Notes: generated from the sequence alone by a model not told the origin. DNA of 64,000 bases from Nemertoderma westbladi (GCA_032718475.1 JAUCBJ010003330.1:1-64000); one strand, 5' to 3'; counted from the first letter of the stretch, positions 9,176 to 20,070 are shown. Program-made: numbers and translations.

Positions 9176-9945
9176 CAGTTTGTACGGTGGCTCATTGCGG
9201 CCAGTTTGTACGGTGGCTCATTGCGGCCAGTTTGTACGGTGGCTCATTGCGGTGGCTCATTGCGGCCAGTTTGTACGGTGGCTCATTGCGGCCAGGTTCT
9301 ACGGTGGCTTATTGCGGCCAGTTTGTACGGTGGCTCATTGCGGCCAGTTTGTACGGTGGCTCATTGCGGCCAGTTTGTACGGTGGCTCATTGCGGCCAGT
9401 TTGTACGGTGGCTCATTGCGGCCAGTTTGTACGGTGGCTCATAGCGGCCAGTTTCTACGGTGGCTCATTGCGGTGGCTCATTGTGGCCAGTTTGTACGGT
9501 GGCTCATTGCGGCCAGTTTGTACGGTGGCTCATAGCGGCCAGTTTGTACGGTGGCTCATTGCGGTGGCTCATTGTGGCCAGTTTGTACGGTGGCTCATTG
9601 CGGCCAGTTTGTACGGTGGCTCATTGTGGCCAGTTTGTACGGTGGCTCATTGTGGCCTGTTTGTACGGTGGCTCATTGCGGCCAGTTTGACGGTGGCTCA
9701 TTGCGGTGGCTCATTGCGGTCAGTTTGTACGGTGGCTCATTGCGGCCAGTTTGTACGGTGGCTCATAGCGGCCAGTTTGTACGGTGGCTCATTGCGGCCA
9801 GTTTGTACGGTGGCTCATAGCGACCAGTTTGAACGGTGGCTCATTGCGGTGGCTCATTACGGTGGCTCATTATGGTGGCTCATTACGGTGGCTCATTGTT
9901 GTGGCTCATTGCGGTGGCTCATTACCGTGGCTCATTGCGGCCACT
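9173..9945. repeat. Minisatellite, 26-bp unit built from two 13-mers
   Basis: About 30 tandem copies. The main unit is GGCCAGTTTGTAC plus GGTGGCTCATTGC, and runs of the second 13-mer alone occur towards the right end. Several frames remain open across the array, giving artefactual repetitive peptides, so it is not annotated as a gene. Confidence 0.9.
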
Positions 9946-11541
9946 TTGAAACTTGTTGCTGGGCTCCTCACACACAGAAACTTGTTGCAGTAACATGTTG
10001 CTGGACTCCTCAAACACAGAAACAAGTTGCAAAAACAAGGTGCTACGTCTGAGGGTGCCTAAAACGTTAATTAAGCGCCAGCTTCAGACTACAAAGGTAT
10101 CACTTTAATTAGATACCTATTTACACTTCACAGCACTTTAACACAAGACCATCATAAAGTGCATTAAGCTAACCAACACTGCACTAAGCCTATCTAAAGT
10201 CCAATTTAAAATCCGGATGCCATCTCTTCGGCTCTATCAAGTTTAGAGTATTTACGTAATACGTAAATCATATACAGTAGTAAAGCAACAATAGATTTAC
10301 GAGGAAATAATTAGATTATTATTAAATAAACTTCCACGGGGGGTACCACCTTCTACCTCACATCCCACTGAGGCTACAGCCAATAATAGCAGTATTCTTT
10401 TGGTCAAACGGAAGCAAATGGGAAATTGCTGGCAATGGTAATGGCAATGATAATGTTCTATTATAGTCCAGCTCAATTTTCTATAATTCGTATAATGTGT
10501 TCAGGTTTTCCTGTCAATAAGGGGGGGGGGGGGGGGGGGGGGGGCGGTCAATCCCCCACCCACTGGCCCTGCCTACGCCACTACTGCACAGATGAATTTC
10601 GTGTCTATCTGTAGAGATCTTCAATAGTATCTGTATGTTGTTGTTGGCGGTGTCATGGAAACCTTTCGTATTCTGCCTTTTGTATGGCTGATCCCATGGT
10701 TACTGTCAGCTGACGTATGTTTTCTGCAATATAGTTGGTAACAGTGCTGATCTGCATGTGTACCGGTACCTTCTTGTACGAGTAAGAGGTATTATGCCAG
10801 CGGAATTTAGTTTCATAACAAGCCCTAGGCTTTTGCTTTACATTAGGCAATGCCTCATTGTAGGCCTATAATCAGATCAGACAGCTATATTTATTTGTAT
10901 TCTACAGGCTGACAGGTGCAGATTTTTTTTATTTAATTATTATATAGCCTAGTCTCGGTCTCAGTCTCCAGTCTGTGACTCAATTAAATTACAACAATAT
11001 TTTAATAGTACCGTACACGTAGGCCTACGTAGGAGAACTGAATAAAGCAGGGTTTTCGCTGAGTATAAATACATCTCAATATTTGCTATAACAATATTTT
11101 GATTTCCCGAATATATGGGATTATATACTACCTCTATGTGATCGAGGAATAGTTTACCTTCCAACAAGATAACTTGATAACCGTACAATGTCTGCCGGTG
11201 CGTACACGCGAAAGTCAAGTGAGACAAGGTAAGATTTACAATATTTATATCAGCATAGACTTTACGATAGGTACTCCAGGCCCAGGAGCAGGCTTCCACA
11301 AAATTTGAAACCTTCCGGAAACCACAACTTAAAAACTTAAAAACAATTTTTTATATGGCCACTTACATTTTTTTTTACATATTAATTAAATAATCAATCA
11401 ATTTCTATACAGCTAATAATATTAAACCATTTCAATTCGCCTTATCCCGCTCTAACAAATCTGAACTGCGATGGCATTTGAATGCTAGTTTATCGAATCA
11501 ACTTTTTTGTGTATAACATTAGGGTTTTCTTTATCCATAAG
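9946..11541. other. Intergenic region upstream of the JHY-like gene
   Basis: It holds two copies of a TTGCTGGRCTCCTCA-ACACAGAAAC repeat at 9955-10025, a palindromic ATTTACGTAATACGTAAAT near 10247 and a long G run at about 10521-10543. No convincing gene is visible. Any promoter or 5' exon of the JHY-like gene may be here but I cannot point to it. Confidence 0.5.
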
Positions 11542-12043
11542 GATGAAACTGGCCCCTGTGGACATGAGGGACAGTCTGGACACCTATAGGTCTAGCATCA
11601 CTGCCGTTTCCGACAATTACGACTACAAATACGTCAGCGAAAACTCAGACGCGGAAATCGATACCGCCAGGGCAGACCTTGACGACGGTCGCTATGAGGA
11701 CATTGACCATCTGTCGGATGAAGCCTTTAATTCCAGAGGGGCTTCGCGTCATAATGATAGCGATGGTAGCAATAATGAATCGTTTGAAGTGAATGAAACT
11801 ATTACAGATAAAGTTAATGATAATATTATGGACAACAATATTCACAGTGAAACATCGCAGGAAATTGATGCTAAAAAATACGATTTTGATGAGGATAACA
11901 TTGTGGAGGAAGTTGTTGATAATATTAATGTTGTCGATTCACTTGAGTTGGCTTCTGATGTTGACGATGACAGTGATTCTTCAATAGAATTCGCCCACAA
12001 AGTCTATCCTAAAAGTCCTCTTGTCAGTCGTGGAGCTTCAGAG
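11542..12043 (+). CDS. JHY-like gene, acidic exon
   Basis: About 167 residues rich in Asp, Glu, Asn and Ser (for example DNYDYKYVSENSDAEID and DVDDDSDSSIEFAHK), predicted disordered. It ends GCTTCAGAG|GTAATA in phase 0, in frame with the next exon. The left edge is uncertain: either an acceptor at TTTATCCATAAG|G or an ATG start at 11543. By itself the exon resembles nothing I recognise. It is linked to the JHY-like gene by strand, spacing and splice phase. Confidence 0.6.
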
Positions 12044-12490
12044 GTAATATCGGAGTAACATGTAGTTAGTTACCCTTTGTTTATCCGCAGCAAAAACTAC
12101 GAGTTACCTGAGTGCATGTTAAGCTCTCAAAAATTGTTAAAAATATATTTAATTTGCCGTACTTAACACCCACACACACTTATATATATAACTGAATGAA
12201 CCTATGACACTCAAAACCAGTTATTTTCGTAACATTTCTGCAAATATCGAATCATTTTTTTAAATTTTGTAAAATTTAATTATTATTTTGATTATTTAAA
12301 AAATGAGCGTTAGAAACATTTGTTAACATTAAAACTAGTGAGTTCAATTTTTTCTCTCTTGGCACCTATAGTAAATAGAATTCCATGAGATTTATATTTA
12401 TTGTCTTTTGAGGAATACTTTAGAAACAAATTCATCATATTAATGATAATAATTACAACTCATAGCAACCAACAACATTATACCTTGCAG

Positions 12491-13267
12491 ATCTTCGGTG
12501 ACGATATTGACGATGAAATAGAGAGTTTAGAGAAACAGCGAGAGAAATTACGGAGGAAAATTCTCCGCGATTCCAATTTGAAGCGAGAAAAAACGTTGGA
12601 GGATAAACGGAAGATGGAGGAAGCGGCGATGGAAGAGCGGCGAAAGAGGAGAGTTTACGAGGAGGTTGTAGGGAGGGAGGAACGGAGGAGGCAGGGAAGA
12701 GGAGTGAAGTTTAATAGATCGCCGGAAGTGATCGAACGTTCGTCGCCAACGGAAGTGGAACTCTCACCGGAAATGACGTCAGCCAGGAATATAATTTCTC
12801 AGGAAGTGACGTCATACTTGAACCGATTTTCACCGGTTGTGACGTCACTTGCTAATCCTCTTTCTCCGGATGTGATGTCACGCGCTACTCCCCCTTCACC
12901 GGAAGTGACGTCATACTTTGAGGATTCTTCCGGTTCTCCTGAGTCTGAGGAACGGGGGCAGGGGAGGATTCATTTCCATGGTGACGTGACCCACACGCAC
13001 GCAGACTTGTCGCCCCACCCCTATTTCCGTCCCCCTCCACCGGAGCCCCCACAACCGCCCCCTGGTCCGCCCCCCGAGGTGTCTGTGAACTTGGTGTCTC
13101 GACCGCCCCCCCAACCCGGCCCCGAGCCTGTTGACTACGTAGCAGCCAATAGGAGGCGGCCGCAACCCCCAAAGGCGACCTACGGAGGAATCTATACGAA
13201 GAGACAAGAGTTAGGCAATAGGAGCACACGAGATAGGTATCGTTTATATAGTAGGTTATATGAGTAA
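12491..13267 (+). CDS. JHY-like gene, coiled-coil and proline-rich exon
   Basis: The exon follows ATACCTTGCAG in phase 0. The order is: a charged helical stretch (DDIDDEIESLEKQREKLRRK onward, about 70 residues, likely coiled coil); five 11-residue repeats with the pattern SPEVTS; a proline-rich segment around RPPPPEPPQPPPGPPPE; and a basic end. If unspliced it stops at 13265-13267. A donor AG|GTATCG after 13236 is in phase 2 and would join exactly to the phase-2 acceptor at 15095, so two 3' ends are possible. AATAAA at about 13457 could serve the short form. Confidence 0.65.
   Translation: MFGDDIDDEIESLEKQREKLRRKILRDSNLKREKTLEDKRKMEEAAMEERRKRRVYEEVVGREERRRQGRGVKFNRSPEVIERSSPTEVELSPEMTSARNIISQEVTSYLNRFSPVVTSLANPLSPDVMSRATPPSPEVTSYFEDSSGSPESEERGQGRIHFHGDVTHTHADLSPHPYFRPPPPEPPQPPPGPPPEVSVNLVSRPPPQPGPEPVDYVAANRRRPQPPKATYGGIYTKRQELGNRSTRDRYRLYSRLYE
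12774..12913 (+). repeat. 33-bp coding minisatellite; each unit holds a CRE-like TGACGTCA
   Basis: TGACGTCA (one copy TGATGTCA) recurs at 12774, 12807, 12840, 12873 and 12906, exactly 33 bp apart. Most copies are preceded by an ETS-like CCGGAAGT or a variant. In the protein each unit is 11 residues. Whether the DNA motif is used for binding is unknown. Confidence 0.85.
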
Positions 13268-13521
13268 AATATATGTTGTATAATAACAAAGCAACTTTTG
13301 ACCTAAAAGTGAAAACCCAGGTATTCTTCCTTCACATGGGCAAAGATAGGTTCTATATGATATTGGGTGTATTAAATTTAATACAAATTATTTTTAGAAT
13401 TACTCGCTGAATTTAACCACACCCACATCGCCCCACTATTAAATTCATCGCTCATTCAATAAATCTTTTTCCTCAAACGAACAAATGGAATATATCAGAG
13501 TACCGGTATAACATTCGCAAC

Positions 13522-14267
13522 CCGGTGTAACAGGATGAGATAACTCCTCGCCAAATATGACTCCCCAGTTTTCTCCCTAGATTTCTTAATTAACGGAAAG
13601 GAGCAGGTTACAGTGGCGGGCTTTTCTAACCAAAACAATAAACGATATCTCAATAACATAGGTTACTGATTTATTTTTGCAATATACGAAAATATCACAG
13701 GTACGGATATGAATTATAACTCAAATAGGGGAGTCATCTCAGCCTAAGGGAAGACATCTCAGCCTAAGGGAAGACATCTCAGCCTAAGGGAAGACATCTC
13801 AGCCTAAGGGGAGTCATCTCAGCCTAAGGGAAGACATCTCAGCCTAAGGGAAGACATCTCAGCCTAAGGGAAGACATCTCAGCCTAAGGAAAGACATCTC
13901 AGCCTAAGGGGAGTCATCTCAGCCTAAGGGAAGACATCTCAGCCTAAGGGAAGACATCTCAGCCTAAAGGAAGACATCTCAGCCTAAGGGAAGACATCTC
14001 AGCCTAAGGGAAGACATCTCAGCCTTTGGGAAGACATCTCAGCCTAAGGGAAGACATCTCAGCCTAAGGGAAGACATCTCAGCCTAAGGGAAGACATCTC
14101 AGCCTAAGGGGAGTCATCTCAGCCTAAGGGGAGTGTTCTCAGCCTAGGCTGAGATAACTGGGGAGTGTTCTCAGCCTAGGCTGATATAACTGGGGAATGT
14201 TTTCAGTCTAGGCTGAGACGACTGAGGAGTCATTTCAAGAGGGAGTTATCTCATCCTTGTACACCGG
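13522..14267. mobile_element. Element with about 46-bp terminal inverted repeats and an internal 20-bp satellite
   Basis: Left end CCGGTGTAACAGGATGAGAT and onward; right end is its near-complement at 14221-14267. Inside, 13727-14128 is a tandem array of about 20 copies of AAGACATCTCAGCCTAAGGG. It is followed by three units of about 32 bp centred on the palindrome AGCCTAGGCT. The satellite unit looks derived from the inner end of the terminal repeat (GAGTCATCTCA, GAGATAACT). No coding capacity. Confidence 0.7.
13597..13647 (+). repeat. Short copy of the AACCAAAACAATAAAC repeat
   Basis: GGAGCAGGTTACAGTGGC, a short spacer, then AACCAAAACAATAAACGA, the best-preserved copy of this motif. It lies inside the inverted-repeat element. 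Confidence 0.65.
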
Positions 14268-14555
14268 CACTATAGATGAATTACTCTTTTGTAGTTAATA
14301 TTATTATGATGATGGATGTTTTATGTCTAGGTGGGAGTTTTATTTAATGTTAATTTGATTAAGGAATTTAGGAAACGAAAATAGCGAAGCTAGTAACCAG
14401 ATAACAACCATATTTACAATGAAATTGTACTATTGGATACACTAATTGTTATATAAATCATGATTGATTGTCAAAATCATAATATCCAATGGATTTAAAA
14501 ATATATACAGTAGTTTGTATTTTCCGTCGGTTGTTGCCAGAATACGCTCTCTATA
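14268..14555. other. AT-rich intron or spacer
   Basis: Nothing recognisable seen. Confidence 0.6.
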
Positions 14556-14835
14556 ATTTATTAAAATAAAGTTTTCTTCGGCCGTTAGGCCAGGTATTAT
14601 ATTACGCTCAAAGTCGGACAAATTTTTCTAGTGCGGTCCCCACAGAACTTTACTCCCTAGAGGGAACTCTAGTACTCATTTAACTACCACTTAGCGCCCT
14701 TGCTAGTCCCTTTAAGCATTCGTGTCGAAACGAAAATTGCCCTGGCCCCGTGTGGGGATTGAACCCACGACCTCCGTGAGATGTGAAGTGAATTCAAGGC
14801 AACCACCTTATCAAGGCGGGTCTAATTAGTTAACA
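14556..14835 (-). repeat. tRNA-derived SINE
   Basis: On the - strand the left end holds a tRNA-like head with B box GGTTCAATCCC inside a perfect GTGGG/CCCAC stem. The body contains GGGACTAGCAAGGGCGC and the end reads CGGCCGAAGAAAAC. A decayed relative lies at 2752-2945. Confidence 0.65.
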
Positions 14836-15094
14836 TTACAATAGGTCTACGCTACGCTACGGTTAACAGTTAACATTGTTCCAAAATTTCGTTTTCATAT
14901 TGCTTAGATTAATGCATTCTATTAATCATATCTGACCTAAAATAATCCAAAATACTGAAAAATGAAACCTTATGGTAATATATTTCAATTCCGAGAGAGT
15001 TTTTATTGTTTTTATTAGTGCGAGCCAAGACACAATAACTTATATTATATATATCAACTAACTTAATAGTCTATATAGTTTATTTTCTTTTCAG

Positions 15095-17327
15095 ACGCGT
15101 TGTCGCTATCACCCAAGAAGCTAATGTCAAACCGGTAGGGGTTGTTGGCGTGGAGGGTGCATGGGAGGCTGGAATGGCACGTCTATCGAAGGGAAAAAAA
15201 CGGGAGAAAAGGGGAAAACCTGGACCTCCGGGAAACCGGAAGGAAAAGGTGGTCCCCGTGGCGAAAAATTCGGGGGAAACCAAAACCGATGTGGGAGGAA
15301 TAACTGTTAGCACCCGGGAAACTCGAGTGGATAACCATGACAACACTCGGGTGAAAGTCGATATTAACCTGAATGTGCAGCCCAGTCAGCTGGCCCAGTT
15401 AGTAGCGGCGGGTCCGAGTGAGGTAAAACAACCGTTACAGTCCCCCAACCCGGCCCAATTTGTACCCCCTAACCCTTACTACCCCTTGGGACTACCCATG
15501 CCACCTGGTTACCCTGTATTCCCCTCTGAATTCTCTCAATTCCAAGGAGCCAAAGGATTCCCCCCTAGTTACTACGGCCACGGGGTTTTTGCTCCGGAAC
15601 TTCCCTTTCCCGGTGCCGGTGTGGTTCCGATCAACCCCGCGACCTACCAACCCGCCTATTTTTGGGGGTTTCCAGGGTTACCTTCGAAACACCCTGACCT
15701 TCGGACTCCGGCCGGAGTCGATGTATTGGAGTTAGACGAATCCGGGAGCCGAACTATCTCGGAGTCGGTCTCCCGCGGAACTGCCACCAATCCTTACTCA
15801 GTTATTCCCCCAATCGGTTCCATGCAGCAATCCGACTCCGCCGGATTCACCGCAGAGCAGTACGATTCGACCAACTCCGCCAAGCAGTACGATTTGACCA
15901 ACTCCGCCGAACAGTACGATTCGACTAGCTATGCGGAACAGTACGAGCGATCCAGGATTCCGCACAAACACAAGACCCCGGACTATAAACCCTATTCCCT
16001 CCGTGATTACCGCGCCCTGAAGCTGCAGCTGCAGAATGAGACGATAAACTCGGGGTTGGGTCCCGAGCCAGCGGACCCTAAAGTTCTCGCAAGGCAACGC
16101 GATAAACAACTCTACGGGGAGAACCTCCGTCGACGAAATAAACCCAAAGTAAACAAATCGAAAACTCGATTTGACGATGAAAAGCGCCACAACTCTAAAC
16201 GGGACACCGCGCTGAGTTACTCGAAGACTGTGCCAAAACCGAGTTCGAGTCATTCCGTCATAGGATCGAAGCCGGCGTCGACCGTCGGTAGTCGGAAGAT
16301 CCGAAGGTCGGAGATGGACGACGTGGATCAACTGGCGGACCGGCACTACCGGGAGAAGGAGAAAGTCGAGGAGATTCGTCGGCGGTTGAGTCTGGTTGAT
16401 ACTGTGGGAGATGGGGGAAGGGAGGAAGGTGTAGCGGGAGAGTGGGGTGGTGGGACTGGGGATAAGGGGGGAAGTGGGACTGGTCTCCGAACCAAGGATG
16501 AAAGTGGGACTAGTGTAGTGAACAAAGGGGGTAGTAGGACTCGATTGGGGGACAAAGATGGAAATGGGACTGGAGTAGTGGACAAAGATAGAAGTGGGTC
16601 TGGAGTTGGTGACAAGGGGGGGAATGGGACTGGTGAGGGTGACAAGGGGGGAAATGGGACTGGAGTAGGGGACAAAGATGGAAGAGGTACTGGAGTAGGT
16701 GACAAGGGGGGGAGTGGGACTCGTGTCCGAACCAAGGATGAAAGTGGGACTAGTGTAGTGAACAAGGGGGGAAGTAGGACTGGATTAGGGGACAAAGATG
16801 GAAGTGGGAATGAAGTAGGTGACAAGGGGGGAAATGGAACTGGAGTAGGGGACAAAGGGGGAAATGGGACTGGAGTAGGGGACAAAGGGGGAAGTGGGAC
16901 AGGTGAGGGTGACAAGGGGGGAAGTGGGACTGGAGTAGGTGACAAGGGGGAAAATGAGACTGGAGTAGGTAACAAGGGGGGAAATGGGACTGGAGTAGGG
17001 GACAAAGGGGGAAGTGGGACAGGTGAGGGTGACAAGGGGGGAAGTGGGACTGGAGTAGGTGACAAGGGGGGAAATGAGACTGGAGTAGGTAACAAGGGGG
17101 GAAATGGGACTGGAGTAGGGGACAACGGGGGGAGTGGGACAGGTGAGGGTGACAAGGGGGGAAGTGGGACTGGAGTAGGTGACAAGGGGGGAAATGGGAC
17201 TGGAGTAGGTGACAAGGGGGGAAATGGGACTGGAGTAGGGGACAAAGGGGGGAGTGGGACAGGTGAGGGTGACAGGGGGGGGATTGGGACTGGAGTAGGT
17301 GACAAGGGGGAAATGAGACTGGAGTAG
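15095..17327 (+). CDS. JHY: JHY-like gene, last exon: conserved C-terminus fused to a decapeptide-repeat tail
   Basis: The exon follows TTCTTTTCAG and starts with the third base of a codon, matching a phase-2 donor at 13236. It reads a basic region, a Pro/Tyr-rich segment, then blocks that match the order I recall for JHY (C11orf63, needed for ependymal motile cilia). These are YKPYSLRDYRALK at about 15980-16020, GLGPEP followed by ARQRDKQLYGENLRRRNK, ALSYSKTVPKP at about 16208-16240, and DRHYREKEKVEEIRRRL at about 16340-16390. In the family the protein ends near here. In this copy the frame continues into a 30-bp tandem array encoding a DKGGNGTGVG-type repeat for about 290 residues. A one-base loss in a G run then leads to a stop at 17325-17327. 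The JHY call is from memory of family motifs. Confidence 0.65.
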
Positions 17328-20070
17328 GGGACAAAGGGGGAAATGGGACTGGAGTAGGGGACAAAGATGGAAGTCGAACTGGAGTAGGGGACAAAGGGGG
17401 AAGTGGGACAGGTGAGGGTGACAAGGGGGGAAGTGGGACTGGAGTAGGTGACAAGGGGGGAAATGGGACTGGAGTAGGTGACAAGGGGGGAAATGGGACT
17501 GGAGTAGGGGACAAAGGGGGAAGTGGGACAGGTGAGGGTGACAGGGGGGGAAGTGGGACTGGAGTAGGTGACAAGGGGGAAATGAGACTGGAGTAGGGGA
17601 CAAAGGGGGAAGTGGAACAGGTGAGGGTGGCAGGGGGGGAAGTGGGACTGGAGTAGGTGACAAAGGGGGAAATGGGACTGGAGTAGGGGACAAAGGGGGA
17701 AGTGGGACAGGTGAGGGTGACAAGGGGGGAAGTGGAACTGGAGTAGGGGACAAGGGGGAAATGAGACTGGAGTAGGTGACAAAGGGGGAAATGGGACTGG
17801 AGTAGGGGACAATGGGGTGGAGTGGGACTGGTATAGGTGACAAGGGGGGAGGCGAGTCTGGAGTAGGTGACAAAGGGGGAAGTGGGACTGGATTAGGGAA
17901 CAAGGGCGGAAGTGGCACTGGAGTAGGTGACAAGGGGGGAAATGGGACTAGAGTAGGGGACAAAGATGGAAGTGGAACTGGAGTAGGGGACAAAGATGGA
18001 AGTGGGCCTGGAGTAGGTGACAAGGGGGGAAATGGGACTGGAGTAGGTGACAAAGATGGAAGTGGGACTGGTGTCTGCACCAAGGATGAAAGTGGGACTA
18101 GTGTAGTGAACAAGGGGGGAAGTAGGACTGGATTAGGGGGCAAAGATGGAAGTGGGACTGGAGTAGTGGACAAAGATGGAAGTGGGCCTGGAGTAGGTGA
18201 CAAAGATGGAAGTGGGACTGGTGTCTGCACCAAGGATGAAAGTGGGACTAGTGTAGTGAACAAGGGGGGAAGTGGGACTGGAGTAGTGGACAAAGATGGA
18301 AGTGGGCCTGGAGTAGGGGACAAAGATGGAAGTGGGGCTGGAGTGGGTGACAAGGGGGGAATGGGACTGGTGAGGGTGACAAGGGGGGAAATGGGACTGG
18401 AGTAGGGGACAAAGATGGAAGTGGAACTGGAGTAGGGGACAAAGGGGGAAGTGGGACAGGTGAGGGTGACAAGGGGGGGAGTGGGACTGGAGTAGGTGAC
18501 AAGGGGGAAATGAGACTGGAGTAGGTGACAAAGGGGGAAATGGGACTGGAGTAGGGGACAATGGGGTGGAGTGGGACTGGTATAGGTGACAAGGGGGGAG
18601 GCGAGTCTGGAGTAGGTGACAAAGAGGGAAGTGGGACTGGATTAGGGAACAAGGGCGGAAGTGGCACTGGAGTAGGTGACAAGGGGGGAAATGGGACTAG
18701 AGTAGGGGACAAAGATGGAAGTGGAACTGAAGTAGGGGACAAAGATGGAAGTGGGCCTGGAGTAGGTGACAAGGGGGGAAATGGGACTGGAGTAGGTGAC
18801 AAAGATGGAAGTGGGACTGGTGTCTGCACCAAGGATGAAAGTGGGACTAGTGTAGTGAACAAGGGGGGAAGTAGGACTGGATTAGGGGGCAAAGATGGAA
18901 GTGGGACTGGAGTAGTGGACAAAGATGGAAGTGGGCCTGGAGTAGGTGACAAAGATGGAAGTGGGACTGGTGTCTGCACCAAGGATGAAAGTGGGACTAG
19001 TGTAGTGAACAAGGGGGGAAGTGGGACTGGAGTAGTGGACAAAGATGGAAGTGGGCCTGGAGTAGGGGACAAAGATGGAAGTGGGACTGGAGTAGTGGAC
19101 AAAGATGGAAGTGGGCCTGGAGTAGGTGACAAAGATGGAAGTGGGACTGGTGTCTGCACCAAGGATGAAAGTGGGACTAGTGTAGTGAACAAGGGGGGAA
19201 GTGGGACTGGAGTAGTGGACAAAGATGGAAGTGGGCCTGGAGTAGGGGACAAAGATGGAAGTGGGACTGGTGTCTGAACCAAGGATGAAAGTGGGACTAG
19301 TGTAGTGAACAAGGGGAGGAAGTAGGACTGGATTAGGGGACAAAGATGGAAGTGGGACTGGAGTAGTGGACAAAGATGGAAGTGGGCCTGGAGTAGGTGA
19401 CAAAGATGGAAGTGGGACTGGTGTCTGCACCAAGGATGAAAGTGGGACTAGTGTAGTGAACAAGGGGGGAAGTGGGACTGGAGTAGTGGACAAAGATGGA
19501 AGTGGGACTGGAGTAGTGGACAAAGATGGAAGTGGGACTGGAGTAGTGGACAAAGATGGAAGTGGGCCTGGAGTAGGTGACAAAGATGGAAGTGGGACTG
19601 GTGTCTGCACCAAGGATGAAAGTGGGACTAGTGTAGTGAACAAGGGGAGGAAGTAGGACTGGATTAGGGGACAAAGATGGAAGTGGGACTGGAGTAGTGG
19701 ACAAAGATGGAAGTGGGACTGGAGTAGTGGACAAAGATGGAAGTGGGCCTGGAGTAGGTGACAAAGATGGAAGTGGGACTGGTGTCTGCACCAAGGATGA
19801 AAGTGGGACTAGTGTAGTGAACAAGGGGGGAAGTAGGACTGGATTAGGGGACAAAGATGGAAGTGGGACTGGAGTAGTGGACAAAGATGGAAGTGGGACT
19901 GGAGTAGTGGACAAAGATGGAAGTGGGCCTGGAGTAGGTGACAAAGATGGAAGTGGGACTGGTGTCTGCACCAAGGATGAAAGTGGGACTAGTGTAGTGA
20001 ACAAGGGGGGAAGTAGGACTGGATTAGGGGACAAAGATGGAAGTGGGACTGGAGTTGGTGACAAGTGGGT
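16440..20070 (+). repeat. 3.6-kb minisatellite, 30-bp unit (about 120 copies)
   Basis: The unit is close to GACAAGGGGGGAAATGGGAC plus TGGAGTAGGT. Variants include one with GACAAAGATGGAAGTGGGAC and a marked one with GGTGTCTGCACCAAGGATGA followed by GTGTAGTGAACAAG. Higher-order structure is clear: the block beginning near 17812 recurs near 18561 (offset 749 bp) almost unchanged, and from 19.0 kb larger units of several 30-mers repeat. The frame is open to 17327, then in separate pieces (17812-18405, 18561-19277, 19366-19656, 19697-20152) because single bases are lost or gained in G runs. The opposite strand is also open for long stretches, which I treat as a consequence of the repeat. Confidence 0.92.

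Noticed and set aside
9173-9945. CRISPR array
   Set aside because: Units are contiguous without unique spacers and the genome is eukaryotic. The same holds for the arrays at 13.7, 16.4 and 60.2 kb.
9103-10052. Overlapping open frames up to 290 codons with QFVRWLIAASLYGGS repeats
   Set aside because: All come from the 26-bp minisatellite, are open in several frames and begin in LINE debris. There is no conserved domain.
12885-13289. Antisense frames opposite the proline-rich exon
   Set aside because: Complement of CCN-rich codons, with no independent evidence.
15798-16346. 182-codon antisense frame over the JHY-like exon
   Set aside because: Low-complexity complement of a GC-rich coding exon with no recognisable features. 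The sense strand has the splice site and conserved blocks.
16346-20064. Very long antisense open frames encoding SPTPVPFPPL-type proline repeats (up to 522 codons)
   Set aside because: They mirror the 30-bp array on the other strand. The repeat length is a multiple of three and lacks stops in these frames, so openness is automatic. No start context, splice sites or non-repeat sequence supports a gene.
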